Below, piece after piece: positions 44,301 to 53,032 of a DNA stretch of 64,000 nucleotides. The position numbers were made by a program, and so were the translations under genes. Each line of letters starts with the position of its first letter. Positions within the stretch are counted from its first letter, which is position 1. The notes under the pieces were generated by a model that ran no database searches, had not been told where the DNA came from, and was given only the letters and a program-made list of their open reading frames with translations. The DNA is from JAFAFN01 sp963707555. GTDB lineage: Bacteria > Actinomycetota > Acidimicrobiia > Acidimicrobiales > Microtrichaceae. The stretch is taken from NCBI GenBank assembly GCA_963707555.1, contig CAVPQM010000002.1, positions 310,001-374,000 on the forward strand, read 5' to 3'.

Positions 44301-45185
44301 GTGGGGGTGCACGCCTCTCCCCTCACCTGGCTGACCCGGATCCTCTGGTTCACCCTCCCGCTCACCCTCGGCGACCTGATCGTCGCCGGACTCGACGGAC
44401 ACTCGGATGCGATCCGGGTCACCGGCACCGCCATGTGGTGGGCCGCGTGGTTCGTCGGGCTGCTCGCCAGCGTGGTGATGTCGATCCGGACGCTCGTCCT
44501 GTTGCGGGTCCTGGCACCCGTGCCCCTGCTGGCCGGGGTCGTCGCCGCGACCGACGGCGCGCCCTCCGCCCTCGGCTGGGTCGGGCTGGCGACCGCAGCG
44601 GTCGTCGCCGTCATCGCGATGGGCGCCGAGGTCGGGCTCGACTTCGTCAACGCAGCGTCCTACGGCGACGAGCGGCGCTTCCCGCTGCGCCCCCCGGTGG
44701 CCCTGCTGCTCGGACCGGTGCAGCTGGTCTGGCTGCTCGCCGTCGTGCCGCTCCCCGTCGGCGTCCTGCTGGCCGCTGACGGCCGCTGGGTGGTCGGGGT
44801 GCCCCTGGTCGTGCTGGGCGCTGCAGGAGCCTGGTGGGCCGCGCTGACGCTGTCGCGCCTGGCGGTGCGGTGGGTCGTGTTCGTGCCCGCCGGCCTGACG
44901 ATCGTGGACCCGATGACGCTCATGGACCCGGTGCTGTTCCGACGCGAGGCCGTCCGGCGACTGGCGCCTGCGCTCGACGGCACGACGGCGCAGGACCTCA
45001 CCGGCGGAGCGACGGGACTCGTGTTGCAGATCGACCTGTCCGAACCCGTCACGATCACACCCACCGTCGGACGCCACGAGATCGCCACCGAGATCGACGT
45101 CACCGAGGTGCTGATCACCCCGACGCGCCCGGGCGAGCTGATCCGACACGCTGCGGACCGCGACTTCGCCACCGCCCCGGCCTGA
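44301..45185 (+). CDS. Multi-pass membrane protein, unknown function
   Basis: About 294 residues with five or six helices in the first 185 (LTRILWFTLPLTLGDLIVAG, MWWAAWFVGLLASVVM, VATDGAPSALG loop, ALLLGPVQLVWLLAVVP, VPLVVLGAAGAWWA). A soluble C-terminal domain follows (RWVVFVPAGLTIVDPMTLMDP ... RPGELIRHAADRDF). The C-terminal part resembles bacterial PH-like membrane proteins. GTG 44301 or GTG 44307 are both possible. Divergent from the MetE-like gene with only 17 bases between. Confidence 0.7.
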   Translation: MGVHASPLTWLTRILWFTLPLTLGDLIVAGLDGHSDAIRVTGTAMWWAAWFVGLLASVVMSIRTLVLLRVLAPVPLLAGVVAATDGAPSALGWVGLATAAVVAVIAMGAEVGLDFVNAASYGDERRFPLRPPVALLLGPVQLVWLLAVVPLPVGVLLAADGRWVVGVPLVVLGAAGAWWAALTLSRLAVRWVVFVPAGLTIVDPMTLMDPVLFRREAVRRLAPALDGTTAQDLTGGATGLVLQIDLSEPVTITPTVGRHEIATEIDVTEVLITPTRPGELIRHAADRDFATAPA

Positions 45186-45202
45186 GCCGCGCGGCGCCGG
45201 CG

Positions 45203-46267
45203 TCAGAGGGCGAGCCCGCCGCCCACCACGACCTCGGCCGTCGAGCCGTCCGAGGTCACCTCGTCGCGGTAGAGCACCACGCTCTGCCCGGTGGCGACAC
45301 GACGTTGCGGCGTGTGCCACCGCACGACGGCGTCGGTGCCGTCGAGGTGCACGTCGGCCGGTTCGGCCGTCCCGTGTGCGGAGCACTGCACGCGCACCGC
45401 TCCGGTGACCGGCTCCGCGCTCCACACGACCTGCTCCAGACGCACCTCGTCACGCAGCAGCTGATCGCGGGGACCGATCGTCACGCGGGCGGCCGGCACG
45501 TCGACGTCGGTCACGAACCGTCGGCCGCTGCCGCCAGCCAGCTCGAGCCCACGACGCTGCCCGATCGTGACGAGCTCGATCCGCTCGACGGTCCCGATCT
45601 CGTTGCCGTCCGAGTCGACCACGGTGCCCGGGTGCAGCTCGATGCGCTGCTCGAGGAAGGCAGCACGACCGTCGCTGCGCGTGATGAAGCAGACGTCCTG
45701 GCTGTCGGGCTTGGACGCGGTCCGCAGGCCGAGCGACGCGGCGAGCGCCCGGACCTCGTCCTTGGTCATCGACCCGATCGGGAACTCGATGCCCTCGAGG
45801 TCGTCGGCGCGCAGCGTGTACAGCACGTAGGACTGGTCCTTCGCGGCGTCGGCCCCTCGTCCGATCCGGCGGGAGCCGTCGGCCAGCGTCACGATCCGCG
45901 CGTGGTGTCCCGTGGCGACGGCGTCGAAGCCGAGCAGTTCCGCACGTCGCAGCAGCACGTCGAACTTGAGGTGCCGGTTGCACTCGACGCACGGGTTCGG
46001 CGTCCGGCCCGCTGCGTGGTCCGCGACGTAGGGCCCGACGACGAGCTCGTCGAACTCGTCGCCGAAGTTGAACACGTGGTGGTCGACGTCGAGCTGCGCC
46101 GCGGCACGGCGTGCGTCCTCGACGTCGGAGACCGAACAGCACCCGGTGTCGGATGCGCCGCCCCACAGCTTCATCGTGACGCCGACGACGTCGTGGCCGG
46201 CGTCGCGCAGCAGTGCGGCGGTCACCGACGAGTCGACCCCACCCGAGAGCGCAGCGAGGACCCGCAT
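45203..46267 (-). CDS. mnmA: tRNA-specific 2-thiouridylase
   Basis: Puts sulfur on U34 of Lys, Glu and Gln tRNAs. Intact, 354 residues: PP-loop ALSGGVDSSVTAALL, GCCSVSDVEDARR, first catalytic Cys in NPCVECNRHLKF, TGHHARIV, second catalytic Cys in SQDVCFI, C-terminal barrels. ATG 46267 shares bases with the cysteine desulfurase stop (TGATG), so sulfur donor and acceptor are coupled. Confidence 0.96.
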   Translation of the reverse strand: MRVLAALSGGVDSSVTAALLRDAGHDVVGVTMKLWGGASDTGCCSVSDVEDARRAAAQLDVDHHVFNFGDEFDELVVGPYVADHAAGRTPNPCVECNRHLKFDVLLRRAELLGFDAVATGHHARIVTLADGSRRIGRGADAAKDQSYVLYTLRADDLEGIEFPIGSMTKDEVRALAASLGLRTASKPDSQDVCFITRSDGRAAFLEQRIELHPGTVVDSDGNEIGTVERIELVTIGQRRGLELAGGSGRRFVTDVDVPAARVTIGPRDQLLRDEVRLEQVVWSAEPVTGAVRVQCSAHGTAEPADVHLDGTDAVVRWHTPQRRVATGQSVVLYRDEVTSDGSTAEVVVGGGLAL

Positions 46268-47439
46268 CAGCCGAAGCTCCTGACGCGCTCGACCGCGGCG
46301 GGCAGCACCTCGAGGGCACGGTCGACGTCCGCGGCGCAGGAGTCCCACCCGAGCGACAGGCGCAGGGCACCCTCGGCGAGCGAGGGGGCGATGCCGAGCG
46401 CACGCAGGACGTGGGACGTCTCCTGGGCGCCAGAGGCGCACGACGACGCCGCTGCGGCGTAGACGCCGTCGGTCTCGGCCAGGAACAGCAGCGACTCCGA
46501 GTCGACCCCCGGGATGCAGACGTGGCAGATGCCCGGCAGCACCGCGACGCCGTCGGCGCCGAGCACGGTCAGCACCAGGTCGGGCACCGCCTCGAGCAGG
46601 CCGGCGGCGAGGCGGTCGCGCAGCGACCCGATGCGGGCCGCCTGCTCCGAGCGTGCGGCGACGGTCGCGTCGAACGCCGCGGCGAAGCCCACGATGCCCG
46701 CGACGTTCGACGTGCCCGACCGGCGCTCGCGTTCCTGTCCACCGCCGCGCAGCAGGGGCGACAGCGGTACGCCGTGGCGCACGACCAGCGCGCCCACGCC
46801 CTTCGGTCCTCCGAGCTTGTGGGCCGAGACCGAGACCATGTCGGCCGCGGCGACCGCGCACCGGAGGTCGAGCCACGCGGCGGCCTGCACGGCGTCGGTG
46901 TGCACCGGGGTGCGCGGGAGGTCGGGCTCGTGGGCGCGCACCACCTCGACGACCGCGTCCAGGTCACCGATCACTCCGGTCTCGTTGTTCGCGGCCATGA
47001 CCGACACCACCGACACGCTGGTGCCGAGCTCGTCGAGCAGCTCGGCCAGGTGTGCCAGGTCGACCCGGCCGTGGTCGTCGACGTCGATCACCCGTCCACC
47101 GAGCGCGAGCACGGGGTCGAGGACCGCATGGTGCTCGACCGCGGAGCACAGCGGGACCCCCGACCGAGGTGGCATGCCGCCGCTGACCGCGTGGTTGTCG
47201 GACTCCGTGCCGCCCGAGGTGAACACGACCTCACCCGGTGCGCAGCCCAGGTGCTCGGCGATCCGCTCCCGGGCGTCGTCGACGGCCCGCACCGCGTCGC
47301 GGGCGAGCAGGTGCGACCCTGACGGATTGCCGTAGCGCGGCCCGAGGAAGGGCGACATCGCGTCGAGCGCCTCCGGACGCAGGCGCGTCGTCGCGGCGTG
47401 GTCCAGGTCGGCGAAGCGCTCCGGCGGTTCGAGGGTCAC
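46267..47439 (-). CDS. Cysteine desulfurase (NifS/IscS class)
   Basis: Supplies sulfur to MnmA and probably to Fe-S assembly. 390 residues: FADLDHAATTRLRPE, VVFTSGGTESDNHAV, SVEHHAVL-type region, AANNETGVIGD, PLP lysine in SVSAHKLGGPKGVG, RSGTSNVAG, and the catalytic Cys in ASSCASGAQETSHVL. GTG 47439 with TAGCGT 6 nt upstream. Translationally coupled to mnmA as in Rv3025c-Rv3024c. Confidence 0.93.
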   Translation of the reverse strand: MTLEPPERFADLDHAATTRLRPEALDAMSPFLGPRYGNPSGSHLLARDAVRAVDDARERIAEHLGCAPGEVVFTSGGTESDNHAVSGGMPPRSGVPLCSAVEHHAVLDPVLALGGRVIDVDDHGRVDLAHLAELLDELGTSVSVVSVMAANNETGVIGDLDAVVEVVRAHEPDLPRTPVHTDAVQAAAWLDLRCAVAAADMVSVSAHKLGGPKGVGALVVRHGVPLSPLLRGGGQERERRSGTSNVAGIVGFAAAFDATVAARSEQAARIGSLRDRLAAGLLEAVPDLVLTVLGADGVAVLPGICHVCIPGVDSESLLFLAETDGVYAAAASSCASGAQETSHVLRALGIAPSLAEGALRLSLGWDSCAADVDRALEVLPAAVERVRSFG

Positions 47440-47445
47440 CCCGAC

Positions 47446-47451
47446 ACGCTA
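47446..47451 (-). promoter_or_regulatory. Leaderless -10 element (TAGCGT) for the desulfurase-mnmA operon
   Basis: TAGCGT on the minus strand, 6 nt before GTG 47439, inside the 21-base gap behind the acyl-CoA dehydrogenase gene. Confidence 0.55.
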
Positions 47452-47460
47452 CGGGTTGGG

Positions 47461-48687
47461 TCAGCTGCGGGGCAGGTCGCGGAACGGCACGTGCTTGTCG
47501 GCACGCGGGTCACCGGGCAGTCCGAGCACCCGCTCGCCGATGATGTTCCGTTGGATCTGGTCGGTGCCGCCGCCGATGCGTGGCGCCCACTGCCCCATGA
47601 ACAGGTCCTGGAACTTCCCGGTGAACGGCGCGTCGTCGCCGACGAGCATCCCGCCCGGTCCCTGCAGCTCGACGACCAGGCTGCCGCCGGTCTCGTACAG
47701 CGCGGAGACGACGAGCTTCAGCACCGAGCTCTCCGGGCCGGGCATCTCGCCGCGCTCGGCCGCGGTGCGGACCCGGTACCCGAGGAAGCGCAGCAGCTCG
47801 AAGCGCGTGTACAGGTCGACCAGCCGCTGGCGGACCGTCGCGTCCGTCGGGTCCGAGCAGCTCCGAGCCAGGGTGAGCACCTCGGCGAAGCCGTACATGC
47901 CGCCCCCGCCGATCGAGGCTCGCTCGTGCGCCAGCATCGTGAGCGCCACACCCCACCCGGCGCCCACCGGGCCGAGGGTCTGCTCCACCGGCACGCGCAC
48001 CTCGTCGAGGAAGACCTCGTTGAAGTGGATCGCCCCGTCGATCTGGCGCAGCGGCCGCACCTCGATGCCGGGGGTGTCCATCTCGACGATCAGGCAGGTG
48101 ATGCCGCGGTGCTTCGGCTGGTCGGGGTCGGTGCGCACCAACAGGATCCCGCGGTCCGCGTAATGGGCGGCCGAGGTCCAGACCTTCTGGCCGGTGACGA
48201 CCCACTCGTCGCCGTCGCGCACCGCCCGGGTCGACAGGCCCGCCAGGTCCGAGCCGGCGCCGGGCTCGCTGAAGAGCTGGCACCAGATGTGATCGGCGGT
48301 CAGGGTGCGCGTCAGGTACTGCTCGCGCTGGTCCTCGGTGCCCCACTCGATGATCGTCGGGCCGGCCATGCCGATGCCGACCGAGAACATGTTCCCGGAG
48401 ACGTCGTAGCGCTGCTCCTCCGTGGCGAACACCCCGGCGAGCAACGGCGACAGCCCACGGCCGCCGTGCTCGACGGGCCAGTGCGGGGCCGCCCAACCGG
48501 CTTCGGCCTTGAGCCGCTGCCAGTCCCTCGCCTCGTTCAGCAGCGCCAGGTCCTGCTCCTCGGTGTGGGCCCTGTGGGTCCGCATCCCGGTGAGCGACTC
48601 CAGGTCGCGACGCTTGGCGTTCGCGTCGAGCCATTCGATCGCCTCGGCACGGAGCGCTCGTTCGGCGGGGCTGTCGTCGAAGTCCAT
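47461..48687 (-). CDS. Acyl-CoA dehydrogenase
   Basis: FAD enzyme introducing a trans-2 double bond into acyl-CoA. 408 residues: FSEPGAGSDLAGLSTRAV, EWVVTGQKVWTSAAHYAD, AHERASIGGGGMYGFAEVL and a C-terminal GGTDQIQRNIIGERVLGLP. This pattern is common among steroid/branched-acid dehydrogenases of actinobacteria rather than the FadE housekeeping type. ATG 48687 (MDFDDSPAERALRAEA). A palindrome CCTCGT-C-ACGAGG at 48759-48771 in the upstream gap may be an operator. Confidence 0.88.
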   Translation of the reverse strand: MDFDDSPAERALRAEAIEWLDANAKRRDLESLTGMRTHRAHTEEQDLALLNEARDWQRLKAEAGWAAPHWPVEHGGRGLSPLLAGVFATEEQRYDVSGNMFSVGIGMAGPTIIEWGTEDQREQYLTRTLTADHIWCQLFSEPGAGSDLAGLSTRAVRDGDEWVVTGQKVWTSAAHYADRGILLVRTDPDQPKHRGITCLIVEMDTPGIEVRPLRQIDGAIHFNEVFLDEVRVPVEQTLGPVGAGWGVALTMLAHERASIGGGGMYGFAEVLTLARSCSDPTDATVRQRLVDLYTRFELLRFLGYRVRTAAERGEMPGPESSVLKLVVSALYETGGSLVVELQGPGGMLVGDDAPFTGKFQDLFMGQWAPRIGGGTDQIQRNIIGERVLGLPGDPRADKHVPFRDLPRS

Positions 48688-48758
48688 GGTCGATGGAGTG
48701 TTGCCCGCACCGCCCAGAACTGCAACCTGTTCCAGTTCCGCCGTCCCACGCCGCGGTC

Positions 48759-48771
48759 CCTCGTCACGAGG
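48759..48771. promoter_or_regulatory. Palindrome upstream of acyl-CoA dehydrogenase
   Basis: CCTCGT-C-ACGAGG, a perfect 6-bp inverted repeat 72 bases before the ATG, in the 131-base gap behind the RDD gene. Possible operator. Confidence 0.35.
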
Positions 48772-48818
48772 CCGCGTCCCGAGGCGTGCAGCGGGACGAC
48801 GCCCGGCGGACGACTCGG

Positions 48819-49601
48819 TCAGCGCGTGGGCGGGGCGAGCGGTGCCAGCCCCGCAGCGGCATCCGCCAGCAGGCCACCGGTGCGGAGCTGGTGCGCGGAC
48901 GCCACGCACACGAGCCAGGTGTGGGCGTCGAAGGAGCCCGGCAGGCTGTGGCCGATGCGGTTGCGCACGGCATCGGCCAGCTCGACCGACATGACCGAGC
49001 GAGCCTCGTGCGACATGGCCGAGGAGCGGAGCAGGAACTCCCGGACGAGCGCGAAGTCCTCGTCGCTCAAGCGGCCGACGTCGAGGGTGGCGACGTAGGC
49101 CTCGTGCCCCACCGGCGGGTGGAACGCGATCGGCGTGTGGGCGGCGCCTCCGCCGCGGATGTGGATCACGACGGTGCCCGCGGCCAGGTCGCCGGATCGC
49201 TGCGACGACGGCGAGAACATGGCGCTCAGCAGCGCCAGGAAGCCGAGTGAGGCGTAGATGTCGACGAGTGCGACGAGTCCCCTGACCACCGCCTGACGAG
49301 GGACCTCCGGGGCGCCGTCGACCCCCACCACCCGCAGACCGAAGAAGAACTTCCCGACGCTGCGTCCCCGCCACAGGATCTCGAGCCCGATCGGATACAC
49401 GATCAACACGAAGAACAGCGACGCGATCGCGATCACTGCCACGCCACCACCCCCGCCGAGCGCGCCGAGGAGCATCGCCAGCACCATCATCAGCGCCGCC
49501 TGCGTGGCCAGGTCGATCAGTCGGGCGAAGGCACGCGTCGCCACACCTGCCGTCGGGAGCTCCAACAGCACCGCTTCCGGAGTGACCACCCCCACGCTCA
49601 T
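48819..49601 (-). CDS. RDD-domain membrane protein
   Basis: 260 residues: the RDD start TRAFARLIDLATQAALMMVLAM, a second helix VAVIAIASLFFVLIVYPIG, and GRSVGKFFFGLRVVGVDG after it. A third helix LVALVDIYASLGFLALLSAM follows. The C-terminal half is soluble (HPPVGHEAYVATLDVGRLS, FLLRSSAMSHEAR). Part of the RDD-SpoIIM-DUF58-MoxR cluster (Rv3695-Rv3691-like). TACGGT lies 8 nt before ATG 49601. Confidence 0.85.
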   Translation of the reverse strand: MSVGVVTPEAVLLELPTAGVATRAFARLIDLATQAALMMVLAMLLGALGGGGGVAVIAIASLFFVLIVYPIGLEILWRGRSVGKFFFGLRVVGVDGAPEVPRQAVVRGLVALVDIYASLGFLALLSAMFSPSSQRSGDLAAGTVVIHIRGGGAAHTPIAFHPPVGHEAYVATLDVGRLSDEDFALVREFLLRSSAMSHEARSVMSVELADAVRNRIGHSLPGSFDAHTWLVCVASAHQLRTGGLLADAAAGLAPLAPPTR

Positions 49602-49609
49602 GAGCCCCT

Positions 49610-49619
49610 ACCGTACGGT
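49610..49619. promoter_or_regulatory. Palindromic divergent promoter between RDD and SpoIIM genes (ACCGTACGGT)
   Basis: The palindrome reads TACGGT on both strands. On the minus side it is 8 nt from ATG 49601 (leaderless). On the plus side it precedes a short leader with AGGAG before GTG 49650. Confidence 0.5.
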
Positions 49620-49649
49620 GTCCGGGTCGCCGTCGGCAGGAGCCACCGG

Positions 49650-50714
49650 GTGGACATCGACAGGTACATCCAGCGGAACGACCCCATCTGGCGGCGGCTC
49701 GAGCAACTCGCCACCGCCGGAGCACGCAACGTCCGCTCGCTCTCCGACGACGACATCGCCGAGCTCGTCGGCCTGTACCAGCGGGTCTCCGCCGATCTCT
49801 CGCACGCCCGTGGGCAGTACCGCGATCCGGACCTCAACGCCCGGCTCTCGCGCATCCTCGGCGAGGCGCGGGTCGTGATCTACCGGCGCCGCGGTTCCGC
49901 GGCACGCACCATCCGCAACTTCTTCACCGAGACGTTCCCGGTCGCGGTCTGGCACTCGCGCCGCTACGTCCTGGTGTCGTTCGTGGCGCTCATGCTCCCG
50001 GCGTTCGCCATGGGCCTCTGGCTCGCGAACTCCCCTGCCGTGCTCGACGCTGCGGTGCCTCCCGAGCTGCAGGAGGTCATCGCACAGGAGGAGTTCGCCG
50101 ATTACTACAGCTCCGACGCGGCGGAGAACTTCGCGAGCAGGGTGACGTTCAACAACATCCAGGTCGCGTTCCTGGCCTTCGCCCTGGGCGTGATCCCGCT
50201 GCTCGGTCCCGTCGGCGTCCTCGTGCTGAACGGCGTGAACCTCGGCGTCATGGCAGCGGTCATGCACCACGAGGGCGAAGCCGCGCAGTTCTGGGGCCTG
50301 ATCCTTCCCCACGGCCTGCTCGAGATCAGCTCGATCGTCGTCGCCGGCGCCGCCGGCCTGCGTCTCTCGTGGGCGCTCGTCGCACCCGGGGACCGGACCA
50401 GGGCCCGCGCCTTCCGCGAAGAGGGCATGCGGGCGGTCGTCATCGTGATGGGCCTGGCGCTGTGCTTCGTGGTCGCGGGCTTCATCGAGGGGTTCGTCAC
50501 GCCGTCGTCGTTGCCGACCTCGCTGCGCGTCGGGGTGGGCGTCGCAGCGCTGGCGGTGTTCGTCGTCTACGTCGTGCTGCTGGGCGCACGGGCGGAGCGG
50601 GCGGGTCTGACCGGCCTGCTCGGCGAGACCGAGCGCGACCGGCTCGACCTGGCCCGCGACACGACGGGTCCGACGGTCGCTCAGAGTCGCCCGTTGCGCT
50701 TGACCAGCAAGTAG
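49650..50714 (+). CDS. Stage II sporulation protein M (SpoIIM/DUF95) family membrane protein
   Basis: 354 residues. Soluble N-terminus MDIDRYIQRNDPIWRRLEQL, then helices VLVSFVALMLPAFAMGLWLA, VAFLAFALGVIPLLGPVGVLV and GLILPHGLLEISSIVVAGAAG. The HGLLEI motif is characteristic of the family. No sporulation genes are present, and in non-sporulating actinobacteria the family is tied to DUF58/MoxR clusters. It overlaps the convergent DUF58 gene by 34 bases. Confidence 0.87.
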   Translation: MDIDRYIQRNDPIWRRLEQLATAGARNVRSLSDDDIAELVGLYQRVSADLSHARGQYRDPDLNARLSRILGEARVVIYRRRGSAARTIRNFFTETFPVAVWHSRRYVLVSFVALMLPAFAMGLWLANSPAVLDAAVPPELQEVIAQEEFADYYSSDAAENFASRVTFNNIQVAFLAFALGVIPLLGPVGVLVLNGVNLGVMAAVMHHEGEAAQFWGLILPHGLLEISSIVVAGAAGLRLSWALVAPGDRTRARAFREEGMRAVVIVMGLALCFVVAGFIEGFVTPSSLPTSLRVGVGVAALAVFVVYVVLLGARAERAGLTGLLGETERDRLDLARDTTGPTVAQSRPLRLTSK

Positions 50715-52012
50715 GCGTCGGCCAGCTCCGAGGACAGCCGACCCGGCGCGGCGTCGACCACGGTGACACCCCGACCCCGCAGGCGCGCCACGGTGCGCCG
50801 ACGCTCGGCCAGCGACTGCACCGCGGCGACCTGACGGTAGGCCGCCTCGTCGGGATCGATGTCGTCGAGCTGCGCGCCGGCGGCCCACGCCTCGACCTGC
50901 GGGTCGCGCACCGCGCCGACCACCACCAGGTGCGTCCTCGAGATGAGCGTCAGCGCCGGCAGGAGCGACGTCTGGACCGCTTCGTCGACCAGATCGGTGA
51001 GCAGCACCAGCATCGACCGGCGACGGAACCTGGCCACGACCTCGGCGAAGACCGACGAGTAGTCCGACTCGGAGAGCTCCGGCTCGAGCGCGAACATCGC
51101 TTCGGTCACCCGCGCGACCTGGTCGGTGTGACGGGCCAGCGGCACGATCGACCGGACCCGGCGGTCGAAGGTGACCAGCCCGCACCGGTCCCCGAGCCGT
51201 GTCGCGACGGCGGTCAGCATCATCGTGGCGTCCATCGCGTGCTCGACGCGCGGCACCCCGTCGACGCGGCCCGCCATCGTCCGGCCGTTGTCGAGCAGCA
51301 CCAGCACGTTCTGGTTCCGCTCGGAGCGGTAGGTCCGGACGATCGTGCGCCCGGTGCGGGCGGTGGCGGTCCAGTCGATGCGACGGAACTCGTCGTCGGG
51401 GCCGTAGTCACGCAGCTGCTCGAACTCGGTGCCACCGCCCAGCCCCTTCGCCGAGCGGATGCCGACCTCGAGGATCCGCGCCTGGCGGATCTTGAGCTCG
51501 GCCTCGTCGCGTGAACGGAACGGGGGGTGCACGCGCAGCGTCGTGTGCAACGGCACGGCGCGTTGACGAGCGCCCAGCCCGAGGCGGCCCTCGATGCGGA
51601 CCGTCAAGTGCTCCAGCTCGAAGCGGCCGCGCCGCATCGGGTGCATCGTGGTGGTGACGCGCGCGGTGCCGCGTGGCGGCACCGCCGTGGTGAACCGGCG
51701 CGATCGTGCCCGCAGCGACGGCGCCAGGTCGTCCGCGACGGCCAGGCGCAACGTCCTTCGCGACTCCGAGCGGACCTCCCAGCGGATCGTCGCCTCGCGG
51801 CCGGTGACCACGACCGGAGGATGCTCCCGCCGGACCACCACCTGCGCAGGTGACGTGCCGAGCAGCGCGTCTGCGAGCACGACCGCGACGAGCAGCACGC
51901 CGAGCACGGCGATCGCGGCGGGCACCGAGACGTCCCCGTCGGGGTAGAGCAGCAGCGCGGCCGCGACCACGGCGGCGACGATCGCGGCACGGCGGGTGGG
52001 CAGCAGGAGCAC
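50681..52012 (-). CDS. DUF58 protein (VWA-like) partner of MoxR
   Basis: 443 residues: two N-terminal helices (AAIVAAVVAAALLLY, VLGVLLVAVVLADALL), a beta-rich middle, the DUF58 signature FEQLRDYGPDDEFRRIDWTA, and a VWA-type domain with NVLVLLDNGRTM replacing the DxSxS metal site (Asp-Asn-Gly-Arg-Thr). These proteins act with MoxR ATPases in envelope biogenesis. GTG 52012 follows the MoxR stop by 15 bases. Confidence 0.87.
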   Translation of the reverse strand: MLLLPTRRAAIVAAVVAAALLLYPDGDVSVPAAIAVLGVLLVAVVLADALLGTSPAQVVVRREHPPVVVTGREATIRWEVRSESRRTLRLAVADDLAPSLRARSRRFTTAVPPRGTARVTTTMHPMRRGRFELEHLTVRIEGRLGLGARQRAVPLHTTLRVHPPFRSRDEAELKIRQARILEVGIRSAKGLGGGTEFEQLRDYGPDDEFRRIDWTATARTGRTIVRTYRSERNQNVLVLLDNGRTMAGRVDGVPRVEHAMDATMMLTAVATRLGDRCGLVTFDRRVRSIVPLARHTDQVARVTEAMFALEPELSESDYSSVFAEVVARFRRRSMLVLLTDLVDEAVQTSLLPALTLISRTHLVVVGAVRDPQVEAWAAGAQLDDIDPDEAAYRQVAAVQSLAERRRTVARLRGRGVTVVDAAPGRLSSELADAYLLVKRNGRL

Positions 52013-52027
52013 GTGGGTCGGGCCGGC

Positions 52028-53032
52028 TCAGCGGGGGGCGGGGACGACGGCGAGGATGTTGTCGAGCAACGTGTCCGCGCTGACGCCCTCGAGCTCGAGC
52101 TCGGGCCGCACCACCATGCGGTGGCGCAACGTCGGCTTCACCACGGCCTTGACCTCGTCGGGGCTGACGAAGCTGCGACCCGAGAGCCACGCCCACGCCT
52201 TCGAGGCGTGCAGCAGCGCGGTCGCGCCTCGTGGCGACACCCCCAGGTCGACCGACGGCGACTCGCGGGTCGCCCGACACAACGCGACGATGTACTCCAG
52301 CACGGTCGGCTCGACCTGCACGGTGTCGACCTGCGCGCGTGCCGCGGCCAGATCGGCGACGCTCGCCACCGGGCGCACCCCGGCGGCGACGACGTCGTGG
52401 GGATCGAGACCCCGGTGGTGCCGTCCGAGCACCTCGGTCTCCTGTTCGAAGGTCGGGTAACCGACCAGCAGCTTGAACATGAACCGGTCCAGCTGCGCCT
52501 CGGGCAGCGGGTAGGTGCCCTCCTGCTCGACGGGGTTCTGCGTGGCGATGACGACGAACGGGTCGGGCAGCGCGAGCGACTCGCCCTCGGCGGTGACCTG
52601 CCGCTCCTCCATCGCCTCGAGCAGCGCGGACTGCGTCTTGGGCGGCGTCCGGTTGATCTCGTCCGCCAGGAACAGGTTGGTGAACACGGGGCCCTCACGG
52701 AACCGGAGTCGCTGCTGCCCACCCGACGGGTCGAGCACGAGCTGGCCCGTCACGTCGGACGGCATGAGGTCGGGGGTGAACTGCACGCGCTTGAAGTCGA
52801 GTGCGAGGGCCTCGGCGAGCGTCTTGACCATGAGCGTCTTGGCGACCCCCGGGACCCCCTCGAGCAGCACGTGTCCGCGCACCAGCAGCGCGGCGACCAG
52901 GCCGGAGAGCGTGCCGTCCTGTCCGACGACGACCTTGCCGATCTCGGCGCGCAGCGCCAGCACGGCCTCACGGGGATCACGTCGCTGGTCGTGGGCGAAC
53001 TCGGGTGGGAGTTCAGGTGGGCTCTGGGACAC
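52028..53032 (-). CDS. MoxR-type AAA+ ATPase
   Basis: 334 residues: Walker A EGVPGVAKTLMVK (Ala before the Lys), KRVQFTPDLMPSDVTG, Walker B NLFLADEINRTPPKTQ, sensor-1 VIATQNPVEQEGTYPLPEAQ, arginine finger DRF, lid domain with SPRGATALLHASKAWA. GTG 53032 overlaps the end of the upstream DUF4350 gene by 20 bases, so the cluster is coupled. Confidence 0.92.
   Translation of the reverse strand: MSQSPPELPPEFAHDQRRDPREAVLALRAEIGKVVVGQDGTLSGLVAALLVRGHVLLEGVPGVAKTLMVKTLAEALALDFKRVQFTPDLMPSDVTGQLVLDPSGGQQRLRFREGPVFTNLFLADEINRTPPKTQSALLEAMEERQVTAEGESLALPDPFVVIATQNPVEQEGTYPLPEAQLDRFMFKLLVGYPTFEQETEVLGRHHRGLDPHDVVAAGVRPVASVADLAAARAQVDTVQVEPTVLEYIVALCRATRESPSVDLGVSPRGATALLHASKAWAWLSGRSFVSPDEVKAVVKPTLRHRMVVRPELELEGVSADTLLDNILAVVPAPR

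Noticed and set aside
43827..45425. Minus-strand ORF of 532 codons
   Set aside because: Runs antisense through a membrane protein gene and out of frame through the MetE-like gene; no domain.
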